This document shows positions 5,873 to 11,126 of a stretch of DNA of 11,126 nt, piece after piece. Positions within the stretch are counted from its first letter, which is position 1. Each line of letters begins with the position of its first letter. The notes beneath the pieces are model-generated. The model saw only the letters and a program-made list of their open reading frames with translations. It was not told where the DNA came from and did not search any database. A program made the translations under genes and the position numbers. Source of the DNA: a bacterium (GTDB taxonomy: Bacteria; Desulfobacterota; GWC2-55-46); NCBI GenBank assembly GCA_004298725.1, contig SCQA01000090.1, positions 1-11,126 of the forward strand, given 5' to 3'.

Positions 5873-8095
5873 TTACCTCCTCTTCCTTCGCGCCGAAAGA
5901 GCCGTCCAAACTATGCCTGCGGCAATAACGGCTACAACAACGGCCACTGGCCAATACACCGGTGAATTCCAGCGCACGCGGAGCGCCTTTCTCTTTACAG
6001 CGTCTATTCTGTAATATTTAAGTTCGTTATTCGCCATGGCGTTGGGCTTTACGTTGTCAAGCCAGCCTTGATACAAACCGAACGCTACGGGATGATACCC
6101 CCAAACCCACGGCGCGTCTTTTTGCGCAGTCGCGTTTAGCCGCTTTATTATTGAAAGCCTCTCGGGCGAATTATTCATGTTTTCCATCTTCTTGAAAAGC
6201 GCGTCGAACTCCGGGTTAGAATAATTAGCCACGTTCTCGCCCTGAAATTTAACCTTGCCTCCGGCCGAGGCAAGAAGGAAGAAAAAGTTTTCCGGGTCAG
6301 GGTAGTCCGCGTTCCAGCCCCATGAAAAGAACTGAAAGCTCCCCTTCATCATCTTCTCCTGAAACCTGTTGTAATCAGTAGTTCTGTTTTCAAGCTGTAT
6401 ACCTATCAGATTAAACCTCTTGGCGTACCAGTTTATTATCGGCGTAAAATCAGGCCCTGTCCACGGGTTGTCAAATGTTATCACAAGCGGCTGGCCGTCT
6501 TTGCCTCTGCCGTCGGGGTAGCCTGCCTCGGCCATCAGTTTTTTAGCATAGTCAATGCTTCGCCTGTTGGCGCGCTTCTTTTTCGCGTCCCATTCATAGA
6601 CGTACGGGTTTATGCCTTCTTCGTCTTCAAGCCGCCCGAATATGCCCGGAGGCAAAGCGGACATCGCTGGCACGCCCCTGCCGTTATTGAATATTTCTAT
6701 GTTTTCCTCAAAATCAAGCGCTATTGATATCGCCTGCCTGAGCTTTTGCTTCTCAATCGAATAACCGCCGACGGTTTCATCAAGCATATTAAAACCCGCG
6801 TAGTACGTTGAGGGCCTTACGGACGTAAGAAGGCGTATGGCCTTATCCTTCATGGACGCGCTAAGCTCGGCCCTGCCTGAGTCCCCTACGCTTACCGCGG
6901 TGTCGAATGTTTCCGATGAAATACCCGATGAATCGTAATAGCCCTGCAAGAATTTATTCCAGCGCGGTATCGCCTCTTTTTCAAGCTTGAATACAACCTT
7001 GTCAATGAACGGCAGTTTTTTATCGGCATCTTTTAAAAGCCCTTTTTCAGCGTCGCCTTTCTCGCCCTCGACCGGATACGCTTCGTGATTGAAGTTCGGG
7101 TTTTTCAAAAGAATTATTTCCATATTCGGGTTGAACTTTTCCATCATGTAGGCTCCGGTTCCCACCGGAAACCTGTTAAGCGTAATATTTTTTCCGGCAA
7201 GCGCGCCCTGCGCGTAAAAGCTTAACGCCTCTTCGGGCATGGGCGCGAAAAAAGGCATGGCAAGCCAATAAATAAACTGCGGGTACTTTGTTTTAAGTAT
7301 TATCCTGTATGTATATTTATCAATTGCCTGAACCCCGGGCAGGCTGTGTTTTTTATACTCAAGAACAATCGGGTTTGTCCTTTCGTCAATTGTCTGATTA
7401 TATGACGTCCCAGCGGCTTTTTTGCGCGCGTTTCTAACTCTCGCAAGGTCCGCCCTGAGAGCGTCGGAATACTCCTTAAGCCCCAGAATATACTTCTCAA
7501 GGATGGGAAGCACCGGGCTTTCAATCAGCGGGTCCGCAAGGCGCATTATCTGAAGGGCGTAGTCGTCCGCCGTCAGCTCCCTCGTGCCTTTGAAAGGAAA
7601 GTCTGAAATATTTTCAATGCCTTCGAGGTCTTTTTTGGCAAGCGCGTTGTACATTGGGCGGCCGTCGTTTTTCTTTGCGAATGCCGGGTGTTCCTGATAC
7701 ATCACGCCTTTTTTTATATTTATTTCATAAACGGCTCTGACTACCTTTTCCGGCGAAGCGCCATCAGCAAGCCTTTTGTTCTTTGCGTCAAAATAAGCGG
7801 GCATCGGCATTGCCGCGGCAGTGAGCGCAATAAGCTCGTACGGACGCTTTAAATAGTGGTACTGCACGGGCGGCTCGTAAATCTGGCCGATTATTTCGTA
7901 TTCGTCCGATGAATACGACTTGGCCGGATCAAGGTGCTTTGGTGGCTCTACAAAAGTAGTATATAAAATATTCTCGGAACTCTCTGATTCACGGTAAGGG
8001 TTGTTGGACGTGCAACTTGACACAAAGGCCGTAACAAAGAAAAGCGCCAAGAAAAGCGGGGTTTTAAAATATATGGGCTTGCGGACTTCTTGCAT
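5873..8095 (-). CDS. Family 5 extracellular solute-binding lipoprotein (OppA/DppA-like) with C-terminal membrane anchor
   Basis: This 740-residue substrate-binding protein of the ABC importer is longer than typical OppA/DppA (~540). A signal peptide (basic KTP, hydrophobic LFLALFFVTAFV) ends at lipobox VSSC with Cys28, so a lipoprotein is likely. Family features include LDPAKSYSSDEYEIIGQIYEPP (~55-75), the FPVGTGAYMMEKF block, a RPSTYYAGFNM strand, LRQAISIALDFEENIEIF, and the late FFSWGWNADYPDPENFFFLL motif with YSNPEFDALF. The last ~28 residues (712-740) form one hydrophobic segment (VAVVVAVIAAGIVW) ended by ARRKRR. This is a probable transmembrane anchor with a cytoplasmic tail, which is unusual for this family. 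ATG 8095-8093 is preferred to TTG 8131, because it begins the signal peptide and lies just after a good promoter. No Shine-Dalgarno precedes it, so the mRNA may be leaderless. First gene of the importer operon; substrate unknown. Confidence 0.93.
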   Translation of the reverse strand: MQEVRKPIYFKTPLFLALFFVTAFVSSCTSNNPYRESESSENILYTTFVEPPKHLDPAKSYSSDEYEIIGQIYEPPVQYHYLKRPYELIALTAAAMPMPAYFDAKNKRLADGASPEKVVRAVYEINIKKGVMYQEHPAFAKKNDGRPMYNALAKKDLEGIENISDFPFKGTRELTADDYALQIMRLADPLIESPVLPILEKYILGLKEYSDALRADLARVRNARKKAAGTSYNQTIDERTNPIVLEYKKHSLPGVQAIDKYTYRIILKTKYPQFIYWLAMPFFAPMPEEALSFYAQGALAGKNITLNRFPVGTGAYMMEKFNPNMEIILLKNPNFNHEAYPVEGEKGDAEKGLLKDADKKLPFIDKVVFKLEKEAIPRWNKFLQGYYDSSGISSETFDTAVSVGDSGRAELSASMKDKAIRLLTSVRPSTYYAGFNMLDETVGGYSIEKQKLRQAISIALDFEENIEIFNNGRGVPAMSALPPGIFGRLEDEEGINPYVYEWDAKKKRANRRSIDYAKKLMAEAGYPDGRGKDGQPLVITFDNPWTGPDFTPIINWYAKRFNLIGIQLENRTTDYNRFQEKMMKGSFQFFSWGWNADYPDPENFFFLLASAGGKVKFQGENVANYSNPEFDALFKKMENMNNSPERLSIIKRLNATAQKDAPWVWGYHPVAFGLYQGWLDNVKPNAMANNELKYYRIDAVKRKALRVRWNSPVYWPVAVVVAVIAAGIVWTALSARRKRR

Positions 8096-8131
8096 TTTAC
8101 AAAAAGTAACACAGTATCCCCTTGCGGTCAA
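8096..8131 (-). promoter_or_regulatory. Sigma70-type promoter of the importer operon, predicting a leaderless mRNA
   Basis: On the - strand TTGACC (8131-8126) and TACTTT (8108-8103) are separated by exactly 17 bases. Seven bases lie between the -10 and the ATG at 8095, so transcription would begin at or within a base or so of the start codon. This agrees with the absence of a ribosome binding site near that ATG. Confidence 0.6.
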
Positions 8132-8171
8132 GGCGGGTCATTACGTAAAAAAACCAGCGTGTTTATTGAAG

Positions 8172-8303
8172 AACACCTCTAAAAATTGCTTTTTTACCGG
8201 TCTTTTTGTTAGGGCGAAATAAAAATGCTCGCATATTCGTAGCTCCGTTTTTTATTTTGCCATGCCTCGACTTGGAAAAAATTTCTAATTTTTAGAGGCA
8301 CCC
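8172..8303. repeat. Palindromic intergenic element with CCTCTAAAAATT inverted ends
   Basis: CCTCTAAAAATT (8176-8187) and its exact reverse complement AATTTTTAGAGG (8287-8298) delimit a ~130-bp element. Inside it, GGCGAAATAAAAA (8213-8225) pairs with TTTTTATTTTGCC (8249-8261), 13 positions with a single G-T wobble, around an AT-rich quasi-palindromic loop (GCTCGCATATTCGTAGC, 8228-8244). The whole element could fold as one long cruciform or hairpin. There is no open reading frame of interest. It separates the two divergent promoters of this region. It is unrelated in sequence to the element at 4702-4891. Its boundaries are approximate. Confidence 0.75.
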
Positions 8304-8389
8304 TGAAATAAAACCTATCTCAAGATTTTTGCGCGCCTCGCTCAATATTAAGTCCTTTATCGCTTTAAACTGCCCCTAAATCAGGTCGT

Positions 8390-8404
8390 GTTCATAATTT
8401 GAAC
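8390..8404. promoter_or_regulatory. Upstream operator-like palindrome GTTCA-N5-TGAAC
   Basis: GTTCA TAATT TGAAC is a perfect 5+5 inverted repeat with an AT-rich 5-base spacer. It lies just upstream of the -35 hexamer of the regulator gene. The same arms and spacing occur again at 8439-8453, with centres 49 bp apart. I infer a binding site for a dimeric regulator, most simply the adjacent winged-helix protein. Confidence 0.6.
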
Positions 8405-8411
8405 AAAACTA

Positions 8412-8440
8412 TTGACTAAAGTTCGTTTGCGTGGTATTGT
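8412..8440 (+). promoter_or_regulatory. Sigma70-type promoter of the regulator gene, predicting a leaderless mRNA
   Basis: TTGACT (8412-8417) and TATTGT (8435-8440) are separated by 17 bases, and the ATG at 8448 begins after a further 7 bases. The geometry is identical to the promoter of the divergent importer operon. No Shine-Dalgarno sequence precedes the ATG, so translation from a leaderless transcript is likely. The TTG of the -35 element is in frame with the gene but is a poor candidate start. Confidence 0.65.
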
Positions 8441-8453
8441 TCAATATATGAAC
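8439..8453. promoter_or_regulatory. Downstream operator-like palindrome GTTCA-N5-TGAAC overlapping the -10 and start codon
   Basis: GTTCA ATATA TGAAC repeats the arms and spacing of the site at 8390-8404. It covers the end of the -10 hexamer, the predicted transcription start and the first two codons of the regulator gene. A protein bound here would block its own promoter, so negative autoregulation is the simplest reading (inference). Confidence 0.65.
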
Positions 8454-9083
8454 AATAAAGGCGAGCAGACCCGCCACCCTGATGATTATCGTTCCCTGCT
8501 TCTCCTTGACGAGATTTCAAAGGGCACGGAGCTTACCCAGCGCGACCTGAGCAAGAAGCTTGGCGTAGCCCTTGGCCTTATAAACTCTTACGTCAAAAAC
8601 CTCATATCAAAAGGCTATGTTACGGTTTCAACTATTCCAAAGAAGAGATTCAAATACTACCTTACTCCAAGCGGTTTTACCGAAAAGACACGCCTGACAT
8701 ATCAGCACCTTCAAAATTTTACGAACCTTTACAAAGTAGCAAGAAGAGATTTCAATTCGCTCTTCAACAGCATTCAAAGTTCAAACATCAAAAAGGTCGT
8801 CTTTTGCGGCGTGGACGAAGTTACGGAAATAGCCTTTTTGTCGCTTCAGGAAACAGACTTGAAACTTGCCGGAATTATAGACAACTCAAGCACTGGAAAG
8901 GTTTTTTTCGGCGAGGCCGTCCGCGCCCTTGAAGATGTCGAAAGCATGGGCTACGACCTTATAGTAATCACATCTTTTCAAAACGGGGCTATGCTCAGGA
9001 AGCGCTTGATTGATCTCGGCGTGGATGATAAAAATATCTGCGATATAAGCGCGGGCGGATGGATTAGACGGATTGAAGGTTAA
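8448..9083 (+). CDS. Two-domain regulator: MarR/EPS-type winged helix fused to a Rossmann-like ligand-binding domain
   Basis: This is a 211-residue cytoplasmic protein. Residues 12-85 form a winged helix-turn-helix: DYRSLLLLDEISKG, recognition-helix region TQRDLSKKLGVALGLINSYV (30-49), the wing NLISKGYVTVSTIPKKRFKYYLTP, then FTEKTRLTYQHLQ. This pattern recalls the short 'EPS-associated MarR-type' regulators encoded beside exopolysaccharide genes. Residues ~113-205 are a second domain: a beta strand plus glycine turn (KKVVFCGVDEVTEIAF), an acidic strand end (LAGIIDN), FFGEAV, and YDLIVITSF. This resembles nucleotide- or CoA-binding Rossmann folds such as the N-terminal domain of sugar acyltransferases (PglD-like). 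I infer a ligand-sensing regulator of the following polysaccharide genes. ATG 8448 is chosen over TTG 8412, which lies inside the -35 element. The stop is TAA 9081-9083. DNA-binding role confident; ligand unknown. Confidence 0.85.
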   Translation: MNNKGEQTRHPDDYRSLLLLDEISKGTELTQRDLSKKLGVALGLINSYVKNLISKGYVTVSTIPKKRFKYYLTPSGFTEKTRLTYQHLQNFTNLYKVARRDFNSLFNSIQSSNIKKVVFCGVDEVTEIAFLSLQETDLKLAGIIDNSSTGKVFFGEAVRALEDVESMGYDLIVITSFQNGAMLRKRLIDLGVDDKNICDISAGGWIRRIEG

Positions 9084-9097
9084 TTTTAGCGAAAAAT

Positions 9098-9126
9098 TTG
9101 ATAACGGCCAGGAACCGCGTTAATAT
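9098..9126 (+). promoter_or_regulatory. Sigma70-type promoter upstream of cysC
   Basis: TTGATA (9098-9103) and TAATAT (9121-9126) are separated by 17 bases, a near-consensus pair. It lies just after the regulator stop and would give a leader of about 60 bases before the cysC ATG. The cysC-wzm-wzt genes can therefore be transcribed independently of the regulator. Neither GTTCA palindrome is repeated here. Confidence 0.6.
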
Positions 9127-9193
9127 AAAAAGAAATGACGAAGAACTTAAACGAATTTAATGACTCCAAACAGGTCATAAAAGGAGATGCCCC

Positions 9194-9739
9194 ATGCCAA
9201 AGCAACGCGGTTTCACAATATGGTTTACAGGGCTTTCTGGCGCGGGTAAAACGACGCTTTCCAACCTTGTCCACCATCGCCTTCAGGAAAAAGGCATAAC
9301 GAACGTCGAAGTTCTTGACGGCGACATTGTGAGGACGCATCTTTCAAAAGGCCTCGGTTTTACCAAGGAGGATCGCGACACAAACATAAGGCGCATTGGT
9401 TGGGTCGCCCAGCTTCTTACAAAACACAACGTGCCGAATATTGTGGCCGCCATTTCCCCTTACAGAAACGTCCGTGACGAAGTGCGGAAGATGATTGAAC
9501 ACGCCGGAGGCCCAGGAAGCTTCATCGAAGTTTTTGTGAACTGCCCTGTGGAAGTATGCGAAACGCGGGACGTAAAGGGGCTTTATGAAAAAGCCAGAAA
9601 GGGCGAAATTAAGCAGTTTACCGGCGTTAACGACCCTTACGAGCCTCCTCACAACCCTGAAATACGCATAGATACCGACAAATGCACTGCCGAAGAAGGT
9701 GCCGAGCTTATACTTGATTATCTTAAGAAGCACCCTTAA
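9194..9739 (+). CDS. cysC: Adenylylsulfate (APS) kinase
   Basis: CysC phosphorylates adenosine 5'-phosphosulfate at the 3' position with ATP to make PAPS, the universal sulfuryl donor. The 181-residue protein is a complete single-domain enzyme. It shows the P-loop GLSGAGKT (13-20), LDGD (41-44), the GFTKEDRDTNIRRIG helix (55-69), ISPYRNVRDEVR (87-98) and FIEVFVNCPVEVCETRD (110-126). KGLYEKARKGEIKQFTG (128-144) and DPYEPP (147-152) are the residues that close over APS. ATG 9194 has GGAG (9183-9186) 7 bases upstream and a promoter further back. No ATP sulfurylase (cysD/cysN or sat) is present in the window. It sits between a regulator and a polysaccharide exporter, which points to PAPS supply for a sulfated glycan rather than to cysteine synthesis; that role is inference. 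Enzyme identity is firm. Confidence 0.96.
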   Translation: MPKQRGFTIWFTGLSGAGKTTLSNLVHHRLQEKGITNVEVLDGDIVRTHLSKGLGFTKEDRDTNIRRIGWVAQLLTKHNVPNIVAAISPYRNVRDEVRKMIEHAGGPGSFIEVFVNCPVEVCETRDVKGLYEKARKGEIKQFTGVNDPYEPPHNPEIRIDTDKCTAEEGAELILDYLKKHP

Positions 9740-9793
9740 ATCAAAACAGTAGGCGTTTTTTAAGATTTCATAAAATAACAAGCAGGACTGACG

Positions 9794-10609
9794 ATGCAAA
9801 ATATCTTTATAGCGTTGGACTTCATAAAAAAGCTCTATAGAAGCCGCTACATGCTGAAGATGCTCGCTTTTCGCGAGCTTAAAGCGACTTACGTTGGCAG
9901 TATATTCGGCATATTATGGGCTGTAATGAGTCCGCTTTTTCAGGTGGCGCTCTACGGCGTCGTCTTCGGAGTATTTTTCAAATCCACGCCTGACCCTGTT
10001 TACAGAACGGACAGCTACCTGCTTTTTCTTTTAACTGGGCTTGTGCCGTGGCAGTTTTTCTCGCAGACCATAACCACGTCTTCAACCACTTTAATTTCAA
10101 ATACGAACCTCATAAAAAAAGCCGTGGGTTTTCCGTCCGAACTGCTTCCCATAGTAACGGTAATAAGCAATATCATAAGCCACCTTATAAGCCTCGCGCT
10201 TCTTTTCTTGGCGATTTTTATTTTCAACGCGAAGGTCTTTCCGTCAATGCTCCTTATTCCCGTGTATATTTTCCTGACCGCCGTATTTTCAGTTGGGCTT
10301 GGCTGGATACTTTCGAGCGTCAATGTTTTTATTAAAGACATACAACAGATACTCGGGCTTATTCTCATGGCGCTTTTTTTCCTGACGCCTATTTTTTACA
10401 ACCCAAGCATAGTGCCGCCGAAGTTTCTCTTAATTTTAAAACTAAACCCGGCCTACCAGCTTGTTGAAGGCTACAGGCTCGCGCTACTTACCGGGCGCGC
10501 GCTTCCAACGATTGACTTCATATACTTTGCCGGAGCCTCGTTTTTTACGCTGGCGGTAGGCGGAGTATTCTTCAGAAAGCTTAAGCCGTGGTTCGCGGAG
10601 GTACTCTAA
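9794..10609 (+). CDS. wzm: ABC-2 type polysaccharide export permease (Wzm-like)
   Basis: This 271-residue inner-membrane permease belongs to the O-antigen/capsule/teichoic acid exporter class and moves undecaprenyl-linked glycans to the periplasm with its ATPase partner. The amphipathic N-terminal interface helix carries RELKATYVGSIFGILWAVMSP (27-47), the family hallmark. Membrane segments lie near 38-62, 74-92, 117-143, 151-174, 184-203 and 243-262. NLIKKAVGFPSELLPI (105-120) is the coupling region, and FLTPIFYNPS (196-205) with LNPAYQLVEGYR (217-228) are typical later motifs. The ATG at 9794 has only a weak AGGA-like site (9784-9787). It lies 54 bases after cysC, and the wzt start follows its stop (TAA 10607-10609) by 9 bases, so the exporter genes form one unit. 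The symbol is used in the generic sense; the exported glycan is unknown. Confidence 0.93.
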   Translation: MQNIFIALDFIKKLYRSRYMLKMLAFRELKATYVGSIFGILWAVMSPLFQVALYGVVFGVFFKSTPDPVYRTDSYLLFLLTGLVPWQFFSQTITTSSTTLISNTNLIKKAVGFPSELLPIVTVISNIISHLISLALLFLAIFIFNAKVFPSMLLIPVYIFLTAVFSVGLGWILSSVNVFIKDIQQILGLILMALFFLTPIFYNPSIVPPKFLLILKLNPAYQLVEGYRLALLTGRALPTIDFIYFAGASFFTLAVGGVFFRKLKPWFAEVL

Positions 10610-10618
10610 GGCCGCTAT

Positions 10619-11126
10619 ATGGAAAATGCCATCAGCGTAAAAAACCTGAGCAAGAAGTTCAGGATATACAGCTCGCCAGCCGAAGGGCTCAAGGAAGCCC
10701 TGCATCCGTTCAGAAAGAAGTACCACAAGGAATTTTGGGCGTTGAAGGATGTTTCCTTTGACGTAAAGAAGGGCGAGTGCGTGGGCATAATCGGGAGAAA
10801 CGGAAGCGGCAAGTCAACGCTACTTCAAATACTTTGCGGGATACTGCAACCGACGTCAGGCGAGGTGCGCGTCAACGGCAGAATATCGGCCCTGCTTGAA
10901 CTCGGCGCCGGGTTCAACCCCCAGTTCACCGGCAGGGAGAACGTATTTTTAAACGGCTCGATTAACGGCATTTCACGCGAGGAGATGGAAACGCGATTTG
11001 ACGAGATAGCAAACTTTGCGGACATAGGCGAGTTCATCGAACAGCCCGTAAAGACCTACTCAAGCGGCATGTACGTGCGCCTTGCCTTCGCCTGCGCCAT
11101 AAACGTGGACCCTGATATATTGATAG
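10619..11126 (+). CDS. wzt: Polysaccharide export ABC transporter ATPase (Wzt-like), 3' end outside window
   Basis: This is the ATPase partner of the preceding permease; 169 residues are visible before the right edge cuts the gene. It shows FWALKDVSFDVKKGECVGIIG (39-59), Walker A GRNGSGKST (59-67), and a Q-loop region modified to ALLELGAGFNPQFTGRENVFLNG (91-113), which is diagnostic of the Wzt/TagH/KpsT exporter class. The signature is YSSGMYVRLAF (147-157), and the strand leading to Walker B (DPDILI) is at the edge. ATG 10619 is the only ordinary start after an in-frame TAA at 10607-10609. A GGAGG (10597-10601) lies 17 bases upstream, far for a standard site, so translation is probably coupled to wzm. 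Whether a C-terminal glycan-binding domain (as in O9a/O12 Wzt) follows cannot be seen. Confidence 0.95.
   Translation, partial: MENAISVKNLSKKFRIYSSPAEGLKEALHPFRKKYHKEFWALKDVSFDVKKGECVGIIGRNGSGKSTLLQILCGILQPTSGEVRVNGRISALLELGAGFNPQFTGRENVFLNGSINGISREEMETRFDEIANFADIGEFIEQPVKTYSSGMYVRLAFACAINVDPDILI

Larger units (their letters stand above)
8304..8447. other. Regulatory spacer between the palindromic element and the regulator gene
   Basis: Together with 8096-8303 this makes a divergent intergenic region of about 350 bases without a protein gene. Bases 8304-8389 show nothing I can interpret. Bases 8390-8453 hold the regulator promoter and two inverted repeats, described separately. Confidence 0.5.

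Noticed and set aside
5871..5954. Longer N-terminus for the OppB-like permease, starting at 5954
   Set aside because: This stretch is the out-of-frame end of the substrate-binding protein gene. A strong GGAGG lies right before ATG 5870, where the OppB family sequence begins.
8412..8447. TTG at 8412 as start of the regulator gene (12 extra residues)
   Set aside because: The TTG is part of a good -35 hexamer, the extra residues match nothing in the family, and an ATG follows directly after the -10 region.
9160..9178. ATGAC-N9-GTCAT inverted repeat just before the cysC ribosome site
   Set aside because: It has five-base arms with a nine-base loop, is unmatched elsewhere in the window and does not overlap the ribosome site, so it is too weak to call an operator or riboswitch.
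9344..9799. 151-codon open frame on the - strand across cysC
   Set aside because: It is antisense to fully conserved APS kinase sequence and has no recognisable domain of its own.
1..11126. CRISPR array, tRNA, rRNA or integrase
   Set aside because: I found no regularly spaced repeat series, no cloverleaf or rRNA-like segment, and no recombinase or transposase frame in this window.

Overview
This window looks like chromosome of a Gram-negative bacterium of moderate GC content. The evidence is a lipoprotein-type solute-binding protein, a Wzm/Wzt polysaccharide ABC exporter, and several short palindromic or terminal-inverted-repeat elements between genes. The repeats and gene styles remind me of Desulfobacterota ('Deltaproteobacteria') or Nitrospirota, but this is an impression from memory and not a placement.

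Layout. (1) Bases 1-566, + strand: the C-terminal half of argC (arginine biosynthesis), entering from the left edge. (2) Bases 591-1361, + strand: a small toxin-antitoxin cassette (ribbon-helix-helix antitoxin plus MazF/PemK-like toxin) between two direct copies of a ~60-70 bp hairpin-bearing repeat. The antitoxin/toxin junction looks damaged: an amber codon probably replaces a Trp codon near the antitoxin C-terminus, and the toxin frame has no ordinary start codon. (3) Bases 1475-8131, - strand: a peptide/opine/nickel-type ABC importer transcribed right to left, in the order lipoprotein substrate-binding protein (with an extra C-terminal membrane anchor), OppB/DppB-like permease, a 190-bp MITE-like insertion, OppC/DppC-like permease, and a fused double ATPase (DppD-DppF). 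(4) Bases 8096-8453: a divergent control region holding a second palindromic element, two -35/-10 promoters pointing outward, and two GTTCA-N5-TGAAC operator-like palindromes. (5) Bases 8448-11126, + strand: a two-domain regulator (MarR/EPS-type winged helix plus a Rossmann-like C-terminal domain), adenylylsulfate kinase cysC with its own promoter, the ABC-2 permease wzm, and wzt (cut by the right edge).

How they fit together. The importer genes form one likely operon for uptake of small peptides or similar solutes. The right-hand genes look like the start of a surface-polysaccharide locus: a regulator of the kind found beside exopolysaccharide clusters, a PAPS-forming kinase that could feed sulfation of a glycan, and an ABC exporter for the finished lipid-linked chain. 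The two sets are divergently transcribed. Both first genes appear to be read from leaderless or near-leaderless mRNAs, with identical promoter-to-ATG geometry. The most distinctive feature is the two-domain regulator, with a palindrome overlapping its own start codon and a second one 49 bp upstream.
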